Positions 53,189-63,019 of a DNA stretch of 64,000 nt are shown piece after piece (the stretch's first letter is position 1; each line of letters opens with the position of its first letter). A program made the translations under genes and the position numbers. The notes under the pieces were generated by a model. That model saw only the letters and a program-made list of their open reading frames with translations. It was not told the origin of the DNA and searched no databases. Source of the stretch: an uncultured Algibacter sp. (lineage in GTDB: Bacteria; Bacteroidota; Bacteroidia; Flavobacteriales; Flavobacteriaceae); contig NZ_CANKXK010000008.1 in the NCBI RefSeq assembly GCF_947487605.1, positions 62,001 to 126,000 of the forward strand, given 5' to 3'.

Positions 53189-54808
53189 CTAACTCTTACT
53201 CTTATAATAACTCAACAAATTACTGGTTGATGAATCATGTTTATTAACAGCATCACTGTTAAATTCATGTAAAATTTTGTTCGCCAATTGCTTTCCAAGT
53301 TCGACCCCAAATTGATCATAGCTAAAGATATTCCAAATAATACCTTGTACAAATATTTTATGTTCGTACATAGCAATTAGCTTTCCTAAGCTCTCTGGAG
53401 TTAATTTGTTTATAAAAATTGTGTTTGTTGGTTTATTCCCTTGAAATATTTTAAAAGGGATGATATTATCGTTTGTTCCTTCTGCTACAACTTCTTCTTT
53501 TGTTTTACCATTTAATAAAGCTTCGGTTTGTGCTAAAAAATTCGACGTTAATTTATCTTGATGGTCTTGATTTCCATGCAATGACTTTGTGAAACCAATA
53601 AAATCGGCTGGAATTAATTTAGTCCCTTGATGAATTAACTGAAAAAAAGCATGCTGCGAGTTTGTTCCTGGTTCTCCCCAAATAATAGTTCCTGTTTGAT
53701 AGTCTATTGCTTTGCCATTTCTATCTACACTTTTCCCGTTACTTTCCATGATACCTTGTTGTAAGTAGGTAGCAAATTGATTTAAGTATTGTGAGTAAGG
53801 AATAATCGCTTCACTTTCAGCTTTAAAAAAGTTATTATACCACACACTAATTAATGCTAGAATAACTGGAATATTAGTATTAAAATCTTCGTTTTTAAAG
53901 TGCATATCCATTTTGTTAGCTCCTTTTAACAAGCTATCAAAATTGTTATATCCAACTGCCAAACTAATTGTTAAACCAACAGCACTCCACAATGAGAATC
54001 GACCACCAACCCAATCCCACATTGGAAATATATTGTTTTCATCAATTCCGAAACCTTTAACTTTTTCTATATTAGTTGAAACCGCCACAAAGTGTTTTGC
54101 AATTGCTTCTTGATTTGCCGAATGTAAAAACCACTCTTTAATAGTATTTGCATTAGATAAAGTTTCTTGTGTTGTAAAAGTTTTGGAAACTATTACAAAT
54201 AACGTTGTTTCAGGATCGAGTTTTTTAATGACTTCGTTTACATGATCGCCATCAACATTACTTACAAAATGAGTAGTTAAATGGTTTTTATAAAACTGTA
54301 GCGAATCTACAACCATTGCTGGACCAAGGTCTGAGCCACCTATACCAATATTTACAACATCGGTAAATACTTTGCCTGTAAAGCCTTTTCGTTTGCCAGT
54401 TACAACTTCGTTTGTAAAGCCTTCAATTTTTTGTTTTACTTGATAAACTTCTGGCATGACATTAATACCATCAACTTTAAATTCATCAGTTTTTGAAGCT
54501 CTTAATGCTGTGTGTAATACAGCTCTTCCTTCGGTTTGATTTATTGTCTCTCCTGAAAACTGACTCTGAATAGCTTCTTTTAATTTAACTTCTTCTGCTA
54601 ATTTTAATAGAAATTCTAAGGTGTCTTCTGAAATTCTATTCTTTGAATAATCTACATAAAAGTCTTCCCACTTTATGGTAAACTTATCTGCTCTTTTATT
54701 GTCCTTTGAAAATAAATCTTTCATGTGGACATACTTCATCTCTTTGTAGTGGGATTCTAAATTTTTCCAAGCTGTTGTAGTAGTTGGATTTATCTTTGGT
54801 AATGACAT
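53189..54808 (-). CDS. pgi: Glucose-6-phosphate isomerase
   Basis: The 539-residue protein interconverts glucose-6-phosphate and fructose-6-phosphate. It has the PGI signatures [49 protein letters not shown] and the C-terminal [13 protein letters not shown]. Its length matches the large bacterial/eukaryotic form. It starts 6 bases after the M23 peptidase stop and is the last gene of a likely DUF3108-TDO-M23-pgi unit, ended by a strong terminator. Confidence 0.97.
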   Translation of the reverse strand: MSLPKINPTTTTAWKNLESHYKEMKYVHMKDLFSKDNKRADKFTIKWEDFYVDYSKNRISEDTLEFLLKLAEEVKLKEAIQSQFSGETINQTEGRAVLHTALRASKTDEFKVDGINVMPEVYQVKQKIEGFTNEVVTGKRKGFTGKVFTDVVNIGIGGSDLGPAMVVDSLQFYKNHLTTHFVSNVDGDHVNEVIKKLDPETTLFVIVSKTFTTQETLSNANTIKEWFLHSANQEAIAKHFVAVSTNIEKVKGFGIDENNIFPMWDWVGGRFSLWSAVGLTISLAVGYNNFDSLLKGANKMDMHFKNEDFNTNIPVILALISVWYNNFFKAESEAIIPYSQYLNQFATYLQQGIMESNGKSVDRNGKAIDYQTGTIIWGEPGTNSQHAFFQLIHQGTKLIPADFIGFTKSLHGNQDHQDKLTSNFLAQTEALLNGKTKEEVVAEGTNDNIIPFKIFQGNKPTNTIFINKLTPESLGKLIAMYEHKIFVQGIIWNIFSYDQFGVELGKQLANKILHEFNSDAVNKHDSSTSNLLSYYKSKS

Positions 54809-54814
54809 TTTATT

Positions 54815-56134
54815 TTAAGTATCTAATTGTGTAATTATTGGTTGATTTTTTTCTTCTTCGCTTATAATTTCTGGTTGAAAAAATATATTATCTAATTTAT
54901 ATTTTATTGGTTTTATAAAGTCTAGATATTGAACTTTTAAAGAATCTGAAATGGGTTTTGCTTCTGGTAATTTTTGTTTGAATGGGTCCACTTGCTTTCC
55001 ATTTTTCCAAAAGCGATAACACACATGGGGTCCACCTGTGTTTCCTGTCATTCCTACTTTACCTATTACATCGCCTTGCTTTACAAAATCACCCACTTTA
55101 GCTAAGCGCTTACTCATATGTAAATATTGCGTTTCGTAAGTAGCATTATGCCTAATTTTTACATAATTCCCGTTGCCTCCTTTTCTTCTTGATTCAGTAA
55201 CTGTACCATTAGCCGTAGCCATAATTGGTGTGCCAATAGGGGCTGCAAAATCAGTGCCTTTATGTGCACGCACTTTATAACCGTAAACCGCAATTCGACG
55301 CCTTAAGTTATATCTAGAAGATATTCTGCTAAACTTAACTGGCGCTTTTAAAAATGCACGACGCAAATTTTTAGCTTCATCGTTAAAATAATCAACAATC
55401 CCTTTTGTTGAATCTGTTTGAAAACGAAAGGCATAAAAGGGTTCGTTTTTATGTTCAAAATACGCTGCTTTAACATCGTGTACACCTACATAAATACTAT
55501 CGTCTATATACTTGTCGGTATAAATCACTTTAAACCTATCTCCTTTTTGCAAACGATTAAAATCTATAGTCCATGCGTAAATTTCGTCTGCCAATTTATT
55601 TGTTAATACTGGGCTTGCTCCTTGCTCATCAATAGTCTCTGAAATACTACTTGTAACAATTCCTGTAATTGTTTTTTCAACATATTTAACAGGTTTTCTG
55701 CTGGTATAAGCATGGATAGAATCTTTAAAATTTATAACAACATATTCTTCTTTATTGGGTTGATAAATAAAGGTTTCTGGTAATTCTAATGAATCTTTAG
55801 AACACAAAATTGTGTAGGGTTTCCCCTGTTGAAAAAAACGTGCAATATTATAAGTTTCTTTTGTCTTTTCTGCTATATGAAAAATCTTCGGGTATCCTAT
55901 TCTATTACGTTCTAATATTTGCCCAAAACTCTCTCCAGATTTTACAGTATCTCTTTTAACCACAAAGTCGTTAAGCTTAAAACCAAATTCGAACACATCT
56001 TGTGGTTCGACTTTGGCAATTTCTTCCTTTTTTGGTGGTTGTGGGTCATCCTTACAAGCTATAAAGAATACCCCAATAACCATCAATAAAATTAAACGTC
56101 TGTTCCCCAATTTTCTAATTCTTCTTTTGTCCAT
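54815..56134 (-). CDS. M23 family metallopeptidase, lipoprotein-like
   Basis: The 439-residue protein begins MDKRRIRKLGNRRLILLMVIGVFFIAC, a basic n-region, hydrophobic stretch and lipobox cysteine. A middle region (about 40-270) of OapA/CsgA-like character precedes the M23 domain. That domain has AHKGTDFAAPIGTPI (zinc His and Asp), GNYVKIRHN, TQYLHMS and GPHVCYRFWKNGKQVDP. At the usual H-x-H site it has H-V-C. It should cut peptidoglycan cross-links in the periplasm. The start at 56134 overlaps the end of the tryptophan dioxygenase gene by 43 bases; a later Met would destroy the signal. Confidence 0.88.
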   Translation of the reverse strand: MDKRRIRKLGNRRLILLMVIGVFFIACKDDPQPPKKEEIAKVEPQDVFEFGFKLNDFVVKRDTVKSGESFGQILERNRIGYPKIFHIAEKTKETYNIARFFQQGKPYTILCSKDSLELPETFIYQPNKEEYVVINFKDSIHAYTSRKPVKYVEKTITGIVTSSISETIDEQGASPVLTNKLADEIYAWTIDFNRLQKGDRFKVIYTDKYIDDSIYVGVHDVKAAYFEHKNEPFYAFRFQTDSTKGIVDYFNDEAKNLRRAFLKAPVKFSRISSRYNLRRRIAVYGYKVRAHKGTDFAAPIGTPIMATANGTVTESRRKGGNGNYVKIRHNATYETQYLHMSKRLAKVGDFVKQGDVIGKVGMTGNTGGPHVCYRFWKNGKQVDPFKQKLPEAKPISDSLKVQYLDFIKPIKYKLDNIFFQPEIISEEEKNQPIITQLDT

Positions 56135-57009
56135 AATTCTGGAAAGAATATTCTTTTTTGATATTTTGGATGCATATATTTTACCCATTCACTTCCTCCT
56201 GTTGCTTTTGCGGTTTCTCCTCCAATATTCAAATAATGATTCGCCGTATTATAATGTGCCATTACCCATTTAATGTTAACAGTATAATCATAATGCCTCA
56301 TGGCTTTAATTAATTCTTTGTTTTCCTTGGCTTCTTTAGGTAAGCTTTTAAACTTAGACCAAAGATTGTTTTTGTTATAAAAACGCGTAAACCTTATAAA
56401 CTCATCTTTATATTTCTCTTCAAAAGCTTTTAAAAGGTAGCTCTTTTTTCCTGTTTTATAATCTTTTCCTGCAGCTTGCCAATATAGATGTTCGAACGCA
56501 TTTTCATACGACGAATTTCTATCTATTGTGCTTCTAAAACGTTTATCAATAAGGTTAATTAGCTCCGTAGAGGCAAATTCTATTTTTCGGTATTGTGCAC
56601 TTTGAAACCCGCTTGCTGGGGTTAAAGTCGTCCTAAATTTATTGTATTGATCTATATCCATTCCATCTCTCATAATGTTGAAAGAGGAAGTAAGCATATC
56701 GAAATAGCGACTAATTCGCATTAATTTTGAAGTAAACAAACACGCATCAACTTCATTTTTTTCGGCTATTTGATGAATTTCACCAAGTATCATCTTAAAT
56801 AATAACTCGTTTATCTGATGATACATTATAAATACCATCTCGTCTGGAAGAACTGTACGTTGCACCTGAAGGTTTAGGAGTGCATCTGTTTGAATGTAAT
56901 CCCAATAATTAATAGGTTTGCTATATAACAATCCTTCTAAATGGGTTTCAACGTCTTGACCAATTTGGTCGTATTTTTCTTTGAGCTGGTTGGTTATTTT
57001 TTTGTCCAA
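56092..57009 (-). CDS. kynA: Tryptophan 2,3-dioxygenase
   Basis: The 305-residue haem enzyme opens the indole ring of tryptophan to N-formylkynurenine. Visible family marks are INYWDYIQTDALLNLQ, FIMYHQINELLFKMIL (with the His next to the substrate), RDGMDIDQYNKFRTTLTPASGFQSAQYRKIE, and the C-terminal VMAHYNTANHYLNIG (haem-ligand His) with ATGGSEWVKYM. No other kynurenine-pathway gene lies in the window. It follows the DUF3108 gene by 7 bases and overlaps the M23 gene. Confidence 0.93.
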   Translation of the reverse strand: MDKKITNQLKEKYDQIGQDVETHLEGLLYSKPINYWDYIQTDALLNLQVQRTVLPDEMVFIMYHQINELLFKMILGEIHQIAEKNEVDACLFTSKLMRISRYFDMLTSSFNIMRDGMDIDQYNKFRTTLTPASGFQSAQYRKIEFASTELINLIDKRFRSTIDRNSSYENAFEHLYWQAAGKDYKTGKKSYLLKAFEEKYKDEFIRFTRFYNKNNLWSKFKSLPKEAKENKELIKAMRHYDYTVNIKWVMAHYNTANHYLNIGGETAKATGGSEWVKYMHPKYQKRIFFPELWTKEELENWGTDV

Positions 57010-57016
57010 AGTTCCT

Positions 57017-57823
57017 TTAATTATCTACAACTATTTTAAAAGGATGTTTTAAGCCTTTAAAGGCTTCTAAATCTGCTCTTAGTGACCCAACAGCAAGATC
57101 TGCCTTGATGCGCAAAGGTACTTTATTTTTATCTTTTGATACCCATAGTGTTAAACTTTCTTCCTCCTTAAATACTCTTCCTGCCATAACATATGGCCTA
57201 AATTTTAAAGACTTCACTTTACCAAAATCAGTCTTGATAGTTTCTTCTCCTAAGTATTTTAGTTTAAACCCGTAATTCTCACCATCAAAAAACATATCTA
57301 TCATTACCTCATCTCCAATTTTTAGATTGCTTGTGTCTAAATTATTACGCAAATAATAAAACGTTGAAACCATATCTTGAATATTTGGTTTCGTATTATA
57401 AACCGATTTTGTTTTATGCTTTTTATCATTTACGTAAGCTTTATTAGCTTTTTGATCAAAATTTATTTCTAAATTTTTTGTGTGACCTCCTTCATCAATA
57501 TTTCTAATAAACCTGTATGGTATTATGGTTTGTTTATCAAAATAACTTTCATATCTGTCTTTTACTTTAAAAAACCATTTTATCATACCCGTTGTCCAAC
57601 CTTTGCCAACAACGTGATAAACATCTTTATTATTTACTTTAGAATCCTTAACGGTTAAAGTTGCATTTCCTGCTTTTAAAAAACCACTATAGCTCATCTT
57701 AAATTTAAACCATTCACCAACACCAAAAGAAGACTCTTTACTTGAAATAGGTGTAGTGATGTCTTGCGAAAAAGACAACTGCATTGTACACAATGTAATT
57801 ATTATAAGTAGTATTCTTTTCAT
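57017..57823 (-). CDS. DUF3108 domain-containing periplasmic protein
   Basis: The 268-residue protein has a signal peptide (MKRILLIIITLCTMQLSFSQ). Most of the rest is the DUF3108 beta-rich domain: GEWFKFKMSYSGFLKAGNATLTV, VVGKGWTTGMIKWFFKVKDRYESYFDK, DMVSTFYYLRNNLDT and ESLTLWVSKDKNKVPLRIKADLAVGSLRADLE. The function is unknown. It heads the DUF3108-TDO-M23-pgi unit and is preceded by a strong promoter match. Confidence 0.88.
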   Translation of the reverse strand: MKRILLIIITLCTMQLSFSQDITTPISSKESSFGVGEWFKFKMSYSGFLKAGNATLTVKDSKVNNKDVYHVVGKGWTTGMIKWFFKVKDRYESYFDKQTIIPYRFIRNIDEGGHTKNLEINFDQKANKAYVNDKKHKTKSVYNTKPNIQDMVSTFYYLRNNLDTSNLKIGDEVMIDMFFDGENYGFKLKYLGEETIKTDFGKVKSLKFRPYVMAGRVFKEEESLTLWVSKDKNKVPLRIKADLAVGSLRADLEAFKGLKHPFKIVVDN

Positions 57824-57899
57824 TCTATTTTATGTAATTGTAATATAACTTTAAGCTTATTACTTTATTGTTATACTCTAGAAATTACAATTACTGTTC

Positions 57900-57931
57900 C
57901 AAAAGTATTAAAACAAAAAAACTCCATCAAA
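57900..57931 (-). promoter_or_regulatory. Promoter of the DUF3108-TDO-M23-pgi unit
   Basis: On the minus strand TTTG, exactly 20 nt, then TACTTTTG fits the Bacteroidota consensus. The -7 box ends 76 bases before the DUF3108 ATG. The -33 box lies within the hpd terminator hairpin. Confidence 0.6.
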
Positions 57932-57950
57932 ATTATTTGACAGAGTTTTC
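57917..57950 (-). terminator. Terminator after hpd
   Basis: On the minus strand GAAAACTCTGTCA pairs with TGATGGAGTTTTT, including two wobble pairs, and a T-run follows. It starts 23 bases beyond the hpd stop. Confidence 0.7.
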
Positions 57951-57972
57951 ATAAAAAAATAATAAATAGTTG

Positions 57973-59133
57973 TTAAAGTGTACCTCGATTTGCTTGTTCT
58001 CTCTCAATAGATTCGAATAGGGCTTTAAAATTTCCCGCTCCAAATCCTCGAGCACCCATGCGTTGTATGATTTCGAAGAATAACGTTGGACGATCCTCGA
58101 CTGGTTTTGTGAAAATTTGAAGCAAGTAGCCCTCCTCATCGGCATCAATCATAATTCCTAAACTTTTAAGTGTTTCTATATCTTCTCTTAATTCATGACT
58201 ATGCTCTTCTAATCTGCCTGGAACCGCTTTATAATACTCTTCTGGCGGAATAGATAAAAACTCTACCCCACGTTCCCTTAAACTAGTTACAGCTTTTATA
58301 ATATTGTCTGTAGCTACAGCTATATGCTGTACACCAGCGCCTTCATAAAAATCGAGATATTCTTCTATTTGCGAACGTTTTTTGCCTTTTGCAGGTTCGT
58401 TAATTGGAAATTTTATACGACCATTACCATTACTCATCACCTTACTCATAAGTGCTGAATATTCTGTATGGATTTGTTTATCATCAAACGACAAGAAATT
58501 TTCAAAGCCCATAACATCCTCATACCATTTAACCCATGTATTCATTTGTCCCCAACCTACATTACCAACCATATGGTCTATAAATTTTAATCCTATAGGC
58601 GTTGGATTATAATCACTTTTCCATTCCCTAAAACCTGGTAAAAAAGAACCATTATAATTTTTTCGTTCAACAAACATATGCACTGTTTCGCCATAGGTGT
58701 AAATTCCGGCTCGAACCACTTCCCCATTTTCATCTTTTTCTACAAAAGGTTCCATATACCATTTTGCGCCTCTACTTGTAGTTTCTTGATATGCTTTTCT
58801 AGCATCTTCAACCCAAAGTGCTATAACTTTAACACCATCGCCATGCTTAACTATATGATTATTTATTGATGATGAACTATTTAATGGCGTTGTTAAAACT
58901 AACTTGATTTTGTCTTGTTTTAACACGTAACTTACTGAGTCTTTTGAACCTGTTTCTAAACCTTTATATGCATACGATTGAAAACCAAATGCTGTTTTGT
59001 AAAAATGTGCCGATTGCTTAGCGTTGCCTACATAGAACTCGACATAATCTGTTCCTAAAAGTGGTAGGAAATCTTGCGCGCCTTCAAATATTTTTTCTAA
59101 ACCGTAGTTTACTGTTTTTATTTCTTTACTCAT
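57973..59133 (-). CDS. hpd: 4-hydroxyphenylpyruvate dioxygenase
   Basis: The 386-residue non-haem iron enzyme converts 4-hydroxyphenylpyruvate to homogentisate in tyrosine breakdown. It has two vicinal-oxygen-chelate halves. The iron ligands are the His in FIDHMVGNV, the His in GVQHIAVATDN and the Glu in LFFEIIQRMGARGFGAGNFKALFE. The last segment is the gate helix typical of the enzyme. It lies downstream of hmgA, the next pathway step, on the same strand, with a 154-bp spacer that holds a structured repeat. Confidence 0.96.
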   Translation of the reverse strand: MSKEIKTVNYGLEKIFEGAQDFLPLLGTDYVEFYVGNAKQSAHFYKTAFGFQSYAYKGLETGSKDSVSYVLKQDKIKLVLTTPLNSSSSINNHIVKHGDGVKVIALWVEDARKAYQETTSRGAKWYMEPFVEKDENGEVVRAGIYTYGETVHMFVERKNYNGSFLPGFREWKSDYNPTPIGLKFIDHMVGNVGWGQMNTWVKWYEDVMGFENFLSFDDKQIHTEYSALMSKVMSNGNGRIKFPINEPAKGKKRSQIEEYLDFYEGAGVQHIAVATDNIIKAVTSLRERGVEFLSIPPEEYYKAVPGRLEEHSHELREDIETLKSLGIMIDADEEGYLLQIFTKPVEDRPTLFFEIIQRMGARGFGAGNFKALFESIEREQANRGTL

Positions 59134-59202
59134 TGTTTTAAAGTTTATTCGTTTATGAGTTTAATTGTTTATTCGTAAAGTTAAATTTTAACTCTTATTT
59201 AA

Positions 59203-59276
59203 TAGCCCTGATTGAAGTGGCATCCTTTTTTGATTTTTCTTCAAAAAAGATACAACAGAAAGCAGGAAATAGCTTC
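59203..59276 (+). ncRNA. Structured intergenic element, candidate Flavo-1-like, copy D
   Basis: It reads TAGCCCTGATTGAAGTGGCA at the 5' end and AAGCAGGAAATAGCTTC at the 3' end. A strong internal stem is formed by ATCCTTTTTTGA and TCAAAAAAGAT around a 7-8 nt loop. Copy C at 34034-34124 shares this framework. It ends 12 bases from the stop of hmgA, which runs the other way. Confidence 0.6.
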
Positions 59277-59287
59277 TAATAAAAAAT

Positions 59288-60445
59288 TTATTCTAACCAA
59301 GATTTATAATAATCGTCATCGGCTATTTTCATAGCTTCTTCGGTAACCATTAATGGTTTAAAAGTATCTACCATAACCGCAAGTTCGTCGGTTTTCACTT
59401 TACCTATACTACGCTCTGCAGCTCCTGGATGTGGCCCATGTGGAATACCCGCTGGGTGCAACGAAATATGGCCTGCATCGATATCGTTTCTACTCATAAA
59501 ATCGCCATCTACATAATATAAAACCTCATCACTATCTATATTACTATGATTGTATGGAGCAGGAATGGACTCTGGATGATAATCGTACAACCTAGGTACA
59601 AAACTACAGACTACAAAAGCATCGGTCTCGAATGTTTGATGTACTGGCGGTGGTTGATGAATACGTCCTGTTATAGGTTCGAAATCGTGAATTGAAAAAG
59701 CATATGGGTAGTTATACCCATCATAACCAATAACATCAAAAGGATGTGAGGCATAAACCATTTCAATAATATCATCTTGTTTTTTGACTTTAATTAAAAA
59801 ATCGCCAGACTCGTTATAGGTCTCTAGTTCTTGAGGCCTGCGAATATCGCGTTCGCAAAATGGCGCATGTTCTAATAATTGTCCAAACCAGTTTCTATAA
59901 CGTTTAGGCGTGTAAATTGGTCGACGGGATTCTACAATAAACAATCTATTATCTTCTGTATTAAAGTCAATTTTATATATAATTCCACGAGGAACCAACA
60001 AATAATCTCCATATTTAAAATCGAGATTGCCTAGCATGGTTCTTAATTTACCAGTGCCTTTATGGATGAAAATTAATTCATCTGCATCTGTGTTTTTATA
60101 AAAATAATCGCTTGTGGATTGTTTGGGAGCTGCCAAAATAATGGCACAATCGCTATTAATTAAAACTGTTTTTCTGCTTTCTAAAAAATCTTCCTCTGGA
60201 CTTACTTGAAAACCTCTTAAACGATAGGACTTAATATTATTTGCTTTAGCAATCTTAGGCGCAACACTGTATTGGTTTTTTATTTTTTTAACCTGTGTTG
60301 GTCGTTGCTCATGATAACTGTTTGTTGACATGCCATCAAACCCAATAGTTCCAAATAATTGTTCGTAATACAAACTGCCATCTGGCTTTCTAAATTGAAT
60401 ATGACGTTTATAGGGGATTTTCCCTAACTTATGATAAAAAGGCAT
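59288..60445 (-). CDS. hmgA: Homogentisate 1,2-dioxygenase
   Basis: The 385-residue cupin-type enzyme opens the homogentisate ring to maleylacetoacetate. Visible marks are ADELIFIHKGTGKL, VPRGIIYKIDF, HDFEPITGRIHQPPPVHQTFE, FVPRLYDYHPESIPAPYNHSNIDSDEVLYYVDGDF and the GIPHGPHPGAAERSIG segment with the iron-binding His and Glu residues. It is shorter than the human enzyme, as in other Bacteroidota. It is paired with hpd; fumarylacetoacetase and maleylacetoacetate isomerase genes are not in the window. Confidence 0.94.
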   Translation of the reverse strand: MPFYHKLGKIPYKRHIQFRKPDGSLYYEQLFGTIGFDGMSTNSYHEQRPTQVKKIKNQYSVAPKIAKANNIKSYRLRGFQVSPEEDFLESRKTVLINSDCAIILAAPKQSTSDYFYKNTDADELIFIHKGTGKLRTMLGNLDFKYGDYLLVPRGIIYKIDFNTEDNRLFIVESRRPIYTPKRYRNWFGQLLEHAPFCERDIRRPQELETYNESGDFLIKVKKQDDIIEMVYASHPFDVIGYDGYNYPYAFSIHDFEPITGRIHQPPPVHQTFETDAFVVCSFVPRLYDYHPESIPAPYNHSNIDSDEVLYYVDGDFMSRNDIDAGHISLHPAGIPHGPHPGAAERSIGKVKTDELAVMVDTFKPLMVTEEAMKIADDDYYKSWLE

Positions 60446-60763
60446 ATTTTAAATATTAAATATTAAAAACTATAATATAACCTTCTGCTATTTGAAGGTG
60501 GTATTTAACTGAAAATGGACGTATCTAAAGATACAAAAAAATGCCTGCTTACTCAGGGTTTCTCTTGATAAGGTAGTGAAGAAATGATAATAAGTCTTTC
60601 CAATAAAGTTTCATCTGAATACAAATATCGGAAAAATAACGACATTATAAAAAGAATAGCTTCACACCCATTAATGAGATTCATTAATTTGGTTTCTTAA
60701 TATCATTATTTTATATATTTTAAAAGGTTTATGCCTTTGCGGAAATGACAAACAAGCAATTTT
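60446..60763. other. 318-bp gene-free region with a decayed repeat
   Basis: I see no convincing gene: frames are short and without family-like sequence. At about 60729-60752 the stretch TTTATGCCTTTGCGGAAATGACA resembles, in its second half, the GGAATGACA repeat of 7384-7410. TTGAAG-type fragments elsewhere are too weak to assign. It presumably holds the hmgA promoter, but no clean TAnnTTTG box was found. Confidence 0.5.
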
Positions 60764-63001
60764 CTAGAACCAGAAACCTATATTAAAAAACCAAGTGCTT
60801 TGTTTCTGTTCTGGGGAATAACTAAATTTTCCTTGAATAGGACCAATAAATGTATCAATGCCATACCCTAAAGAATAGCCTCTATAATCTGGAAGTGTAA
60901 ACCATTCTCCCGTTTCAAAAATATCGTCATCTATATTAGCCCAATTTCCTTCTACAGTAACATGATGCTTTTTAAACACCTCATAATCTGCAACAAAAGA
61001 TGCTTTGACAAAGCTATTTCCTGTAAGTGACACAAAATCGTAACCCAAAAAAGGAATAAAATTATTTATTAAATTGTTACCATAACCTCCCAAAGCAAAA
61101 TCTAGTGCTTGTGTTGATTTATCTCCCAATTTAAACCCACCTCCTATTTGTAAATTAAAAGCAAGTTTATTAGAGACACTAAAAGCATATCCCAAATCTG
61201 CTTTTGATATGGAAAAATTATCAAAAGTCTCATTAAAATGCGATGCAAATAAGTACATATGTATATCGCCATCAAAATAAAACCCTTTTTTTGGAAAATA
61301 TTTATTGTCGTAAGTGTCCAACTTAAGCCCTCCGAATGCACTAAAATAGTCGGTATTTTCAAATTGAAATTCATCTCCTATATTGTTACCCGTTATTGTT
61401 TCGGAGTCTATTTTTAAACGCTTATGTTCTGCTCCAATGCTTAATGCAAAATCTCTTAAAAATATAGTTTGCAAATAAAATTGATTGGTTTGATCACGAA
61501 GCTTTACATCAATTTTATTTAATTCTGGAGTTATTATTTGAGATTCGTCCAATAGTAATTGTGCACTAATATTTTTTTCAAATTGATTATATCTAGATCT
61601 TATTCCAACACTCCAATAAAAACCTTTATCGATCAAATATTCGAAATTATAGCGCACATTATCGCCGAGAATAATATCTAATGAAGCTAAGTCGTTTTTA
61701 AAAAGTAAGCGTTTTTTTGTTAAGTTTAAAAGTGCAGCACTCTTATATAAATCGTCATAATGAATTCCTAATTTGAAAAAAGTGTTGACTTGAGACTCCT
61801 TTATATTTGAAACTAAATCATAACCTTCTTTATCTTCAGAATTCTTTAATTGATATTCGAACGAATCAAAATTATTAGTTGCGACTACATTATTTATGCC
61901 TTTTCTAAAATCCTCATAACTAATTTTTTTCTCATTTTTAAATTTGAGTTTTCCTAATATATAAGACCTAGTATAGTTCTTATTACCTTTTATTGTTATG
62001 CTATTAATTTTAACACTATCTGTTACAGGTGGTTCTAACTTTAAGTTATCTACCTTTTTTCTTAACGCTAACTCTCTTAAAATATTTAATTTAGACATGG
62101 CAGCATATCTGCCCGCCTCTATAATTTTAGCACCATCATTAAACGACACAACATTAAAATCTTTTATATTAGGCTTAATATACACATCTGTTTTCGGGAC
62201 TTTGAGCTTCATATCTTTAATCGTCCTGAAATTATTAATTTGAATGAGTACATCTGGAGCCGAGGTTAACTCGTCTCGATTAAGCAAGTCGTCTTGCACA
62301 TCAACTCCAATTATAATATCAACGCCTTTTGCCCGTAACTCATCTATGGGATAATTATTCACAACACCACCATCAATTAAAACGGTATCATTAATTTCTA
62401 CTGGTTGAAACAATGATGGTAAAGCCCCACTAGCCATAATTGCTTGTGTTAAATTGCCTTTGTCTAAAATTACCTGTTTACCTGTTTCGGCATTTGTAGC
62501 AATACAAAAAAACGGAATTGGGAGCTTACTAAAATCCTTTATCTCATTTACATGCAAAGTCAATTTTAACAATAAACTGTAAGTATTATAGCCTTTTGAA
62601 AGTGCAGATGGCAGCTTAATTTTAAAATTATCGAAAGGCAACTTTAGCGCGTACTTTTCATTATTATCTCTTTCTAAAAATGATTTGGATGCTCTAGGTA
62701 AGTCGTCGTTTATAATATCATCAAAATTAATTTCTTGAAACAAAGAATCTAATTGATTTCCTGTATACCCAGATGCATATAAGGCACCAACAATAGCCCC
62801 CATACTTGTTCCTGCAATATAATTGACCTTAACGCCTAAGCTATCCATCACTTTTAAAACCCCTATATGCGCTAGTCCTTTTGCGCCGCCACCACTAAGT
62901 ACTAGGCCAACTTTGGGTATCTTTTCTTGTGTTTCATTTTGCGCTTGTGCGGAAAATAAAGCAAGTAAGCATAGGGTTAATATGATAATTTTGTGATTCA
63001 A
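60764..63001 (-). CDS. Patatin-like phospholipase with POTRA and outer-membrane barrel (PlpD-like)
   Basis: The 745-residue protein has a signal peptide (LLALFSAQAQ). The patatin domain (about 28-220) has the glycine-rich LVLSGGGAKGLAHIG, the nucleophile Ser66 in GTSMGAI and Asp210 in LIDGGVVNNYP, a complete Ser/Asp dyad. A POTRA-like segment (about 325-400: VKINSITIKGNKNYTRSYILGKL) and an Omp85-type barrel ending FNIGFWF follow. In PlpD-like proteins the lipase domain lies on one side of the outer membrane and the barrel anchors it. It starts 18 bases after the uvrC stop. Confidence 0.92.
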   Translation of the reverse strand: MNHKIIILTLCLLALFSAQAQNETQEKIPKVGLVLSGGGAKGLAHIGVLKVMDSLGVKVNYIAGTSMGAIVGALYASGYTGNQLDSLFQEINFDDIINDDLPRASKSFLERDNNEKYALKLPFDNFKIKLPSALSKGYNTYSLLLKLTLHVNEIKDFSKLPIPFFCIATNAETGKQVILDKGNLTQAIMASGALPSLFQPVEINDTVLIDGGVVNNYPIDELRAKGVDIIIGVDVQDDLLNRDELTSAPDVLIQINNFRTIKDMKLKVPKTDVYIKPNIKDFNVVSFNDGAKIIEAGRYAAMSKLNILRELALRKKVDNLKLEPPVTDSVKINSITIKGNKNYTRSYILGKLKFKNEKKISYEDFRKGINNVVATNNFDSFEYQLKNSEDKEGYDLVSNIKESQVNTFFKLGIHYDDLYKSAALLNLTKKRLLFKNDLASLDIILGDNVRYNFEYLIDKGFYWSVGIRSRYNQFEKNISAQLLLDESQIITPELNKIDVKLRDQTNQFYLQTIFLRDFALSIGAEHKRLKIDSETITGNNIGDEFQFENTDYFSAFGGLKLDTYDNKYFPKKGFYFDGDIHMYLFASHFNETFDNFSISKADLGYAFSVSNKLAFNLQIGGGFKLGDKSTQALDFALGGYGNNLINNFIPFLGYDFVSLTGNSFVKASFVADYEVFKKHHVTVEGNWANIDDDIFETGEWFTLPDYRGYSLGYGIDTFIGPIQGKFSYSPEQKQSTWFFNIGFWF

Positions 63002-63019
63002 AGAATACTATTTGTGATT

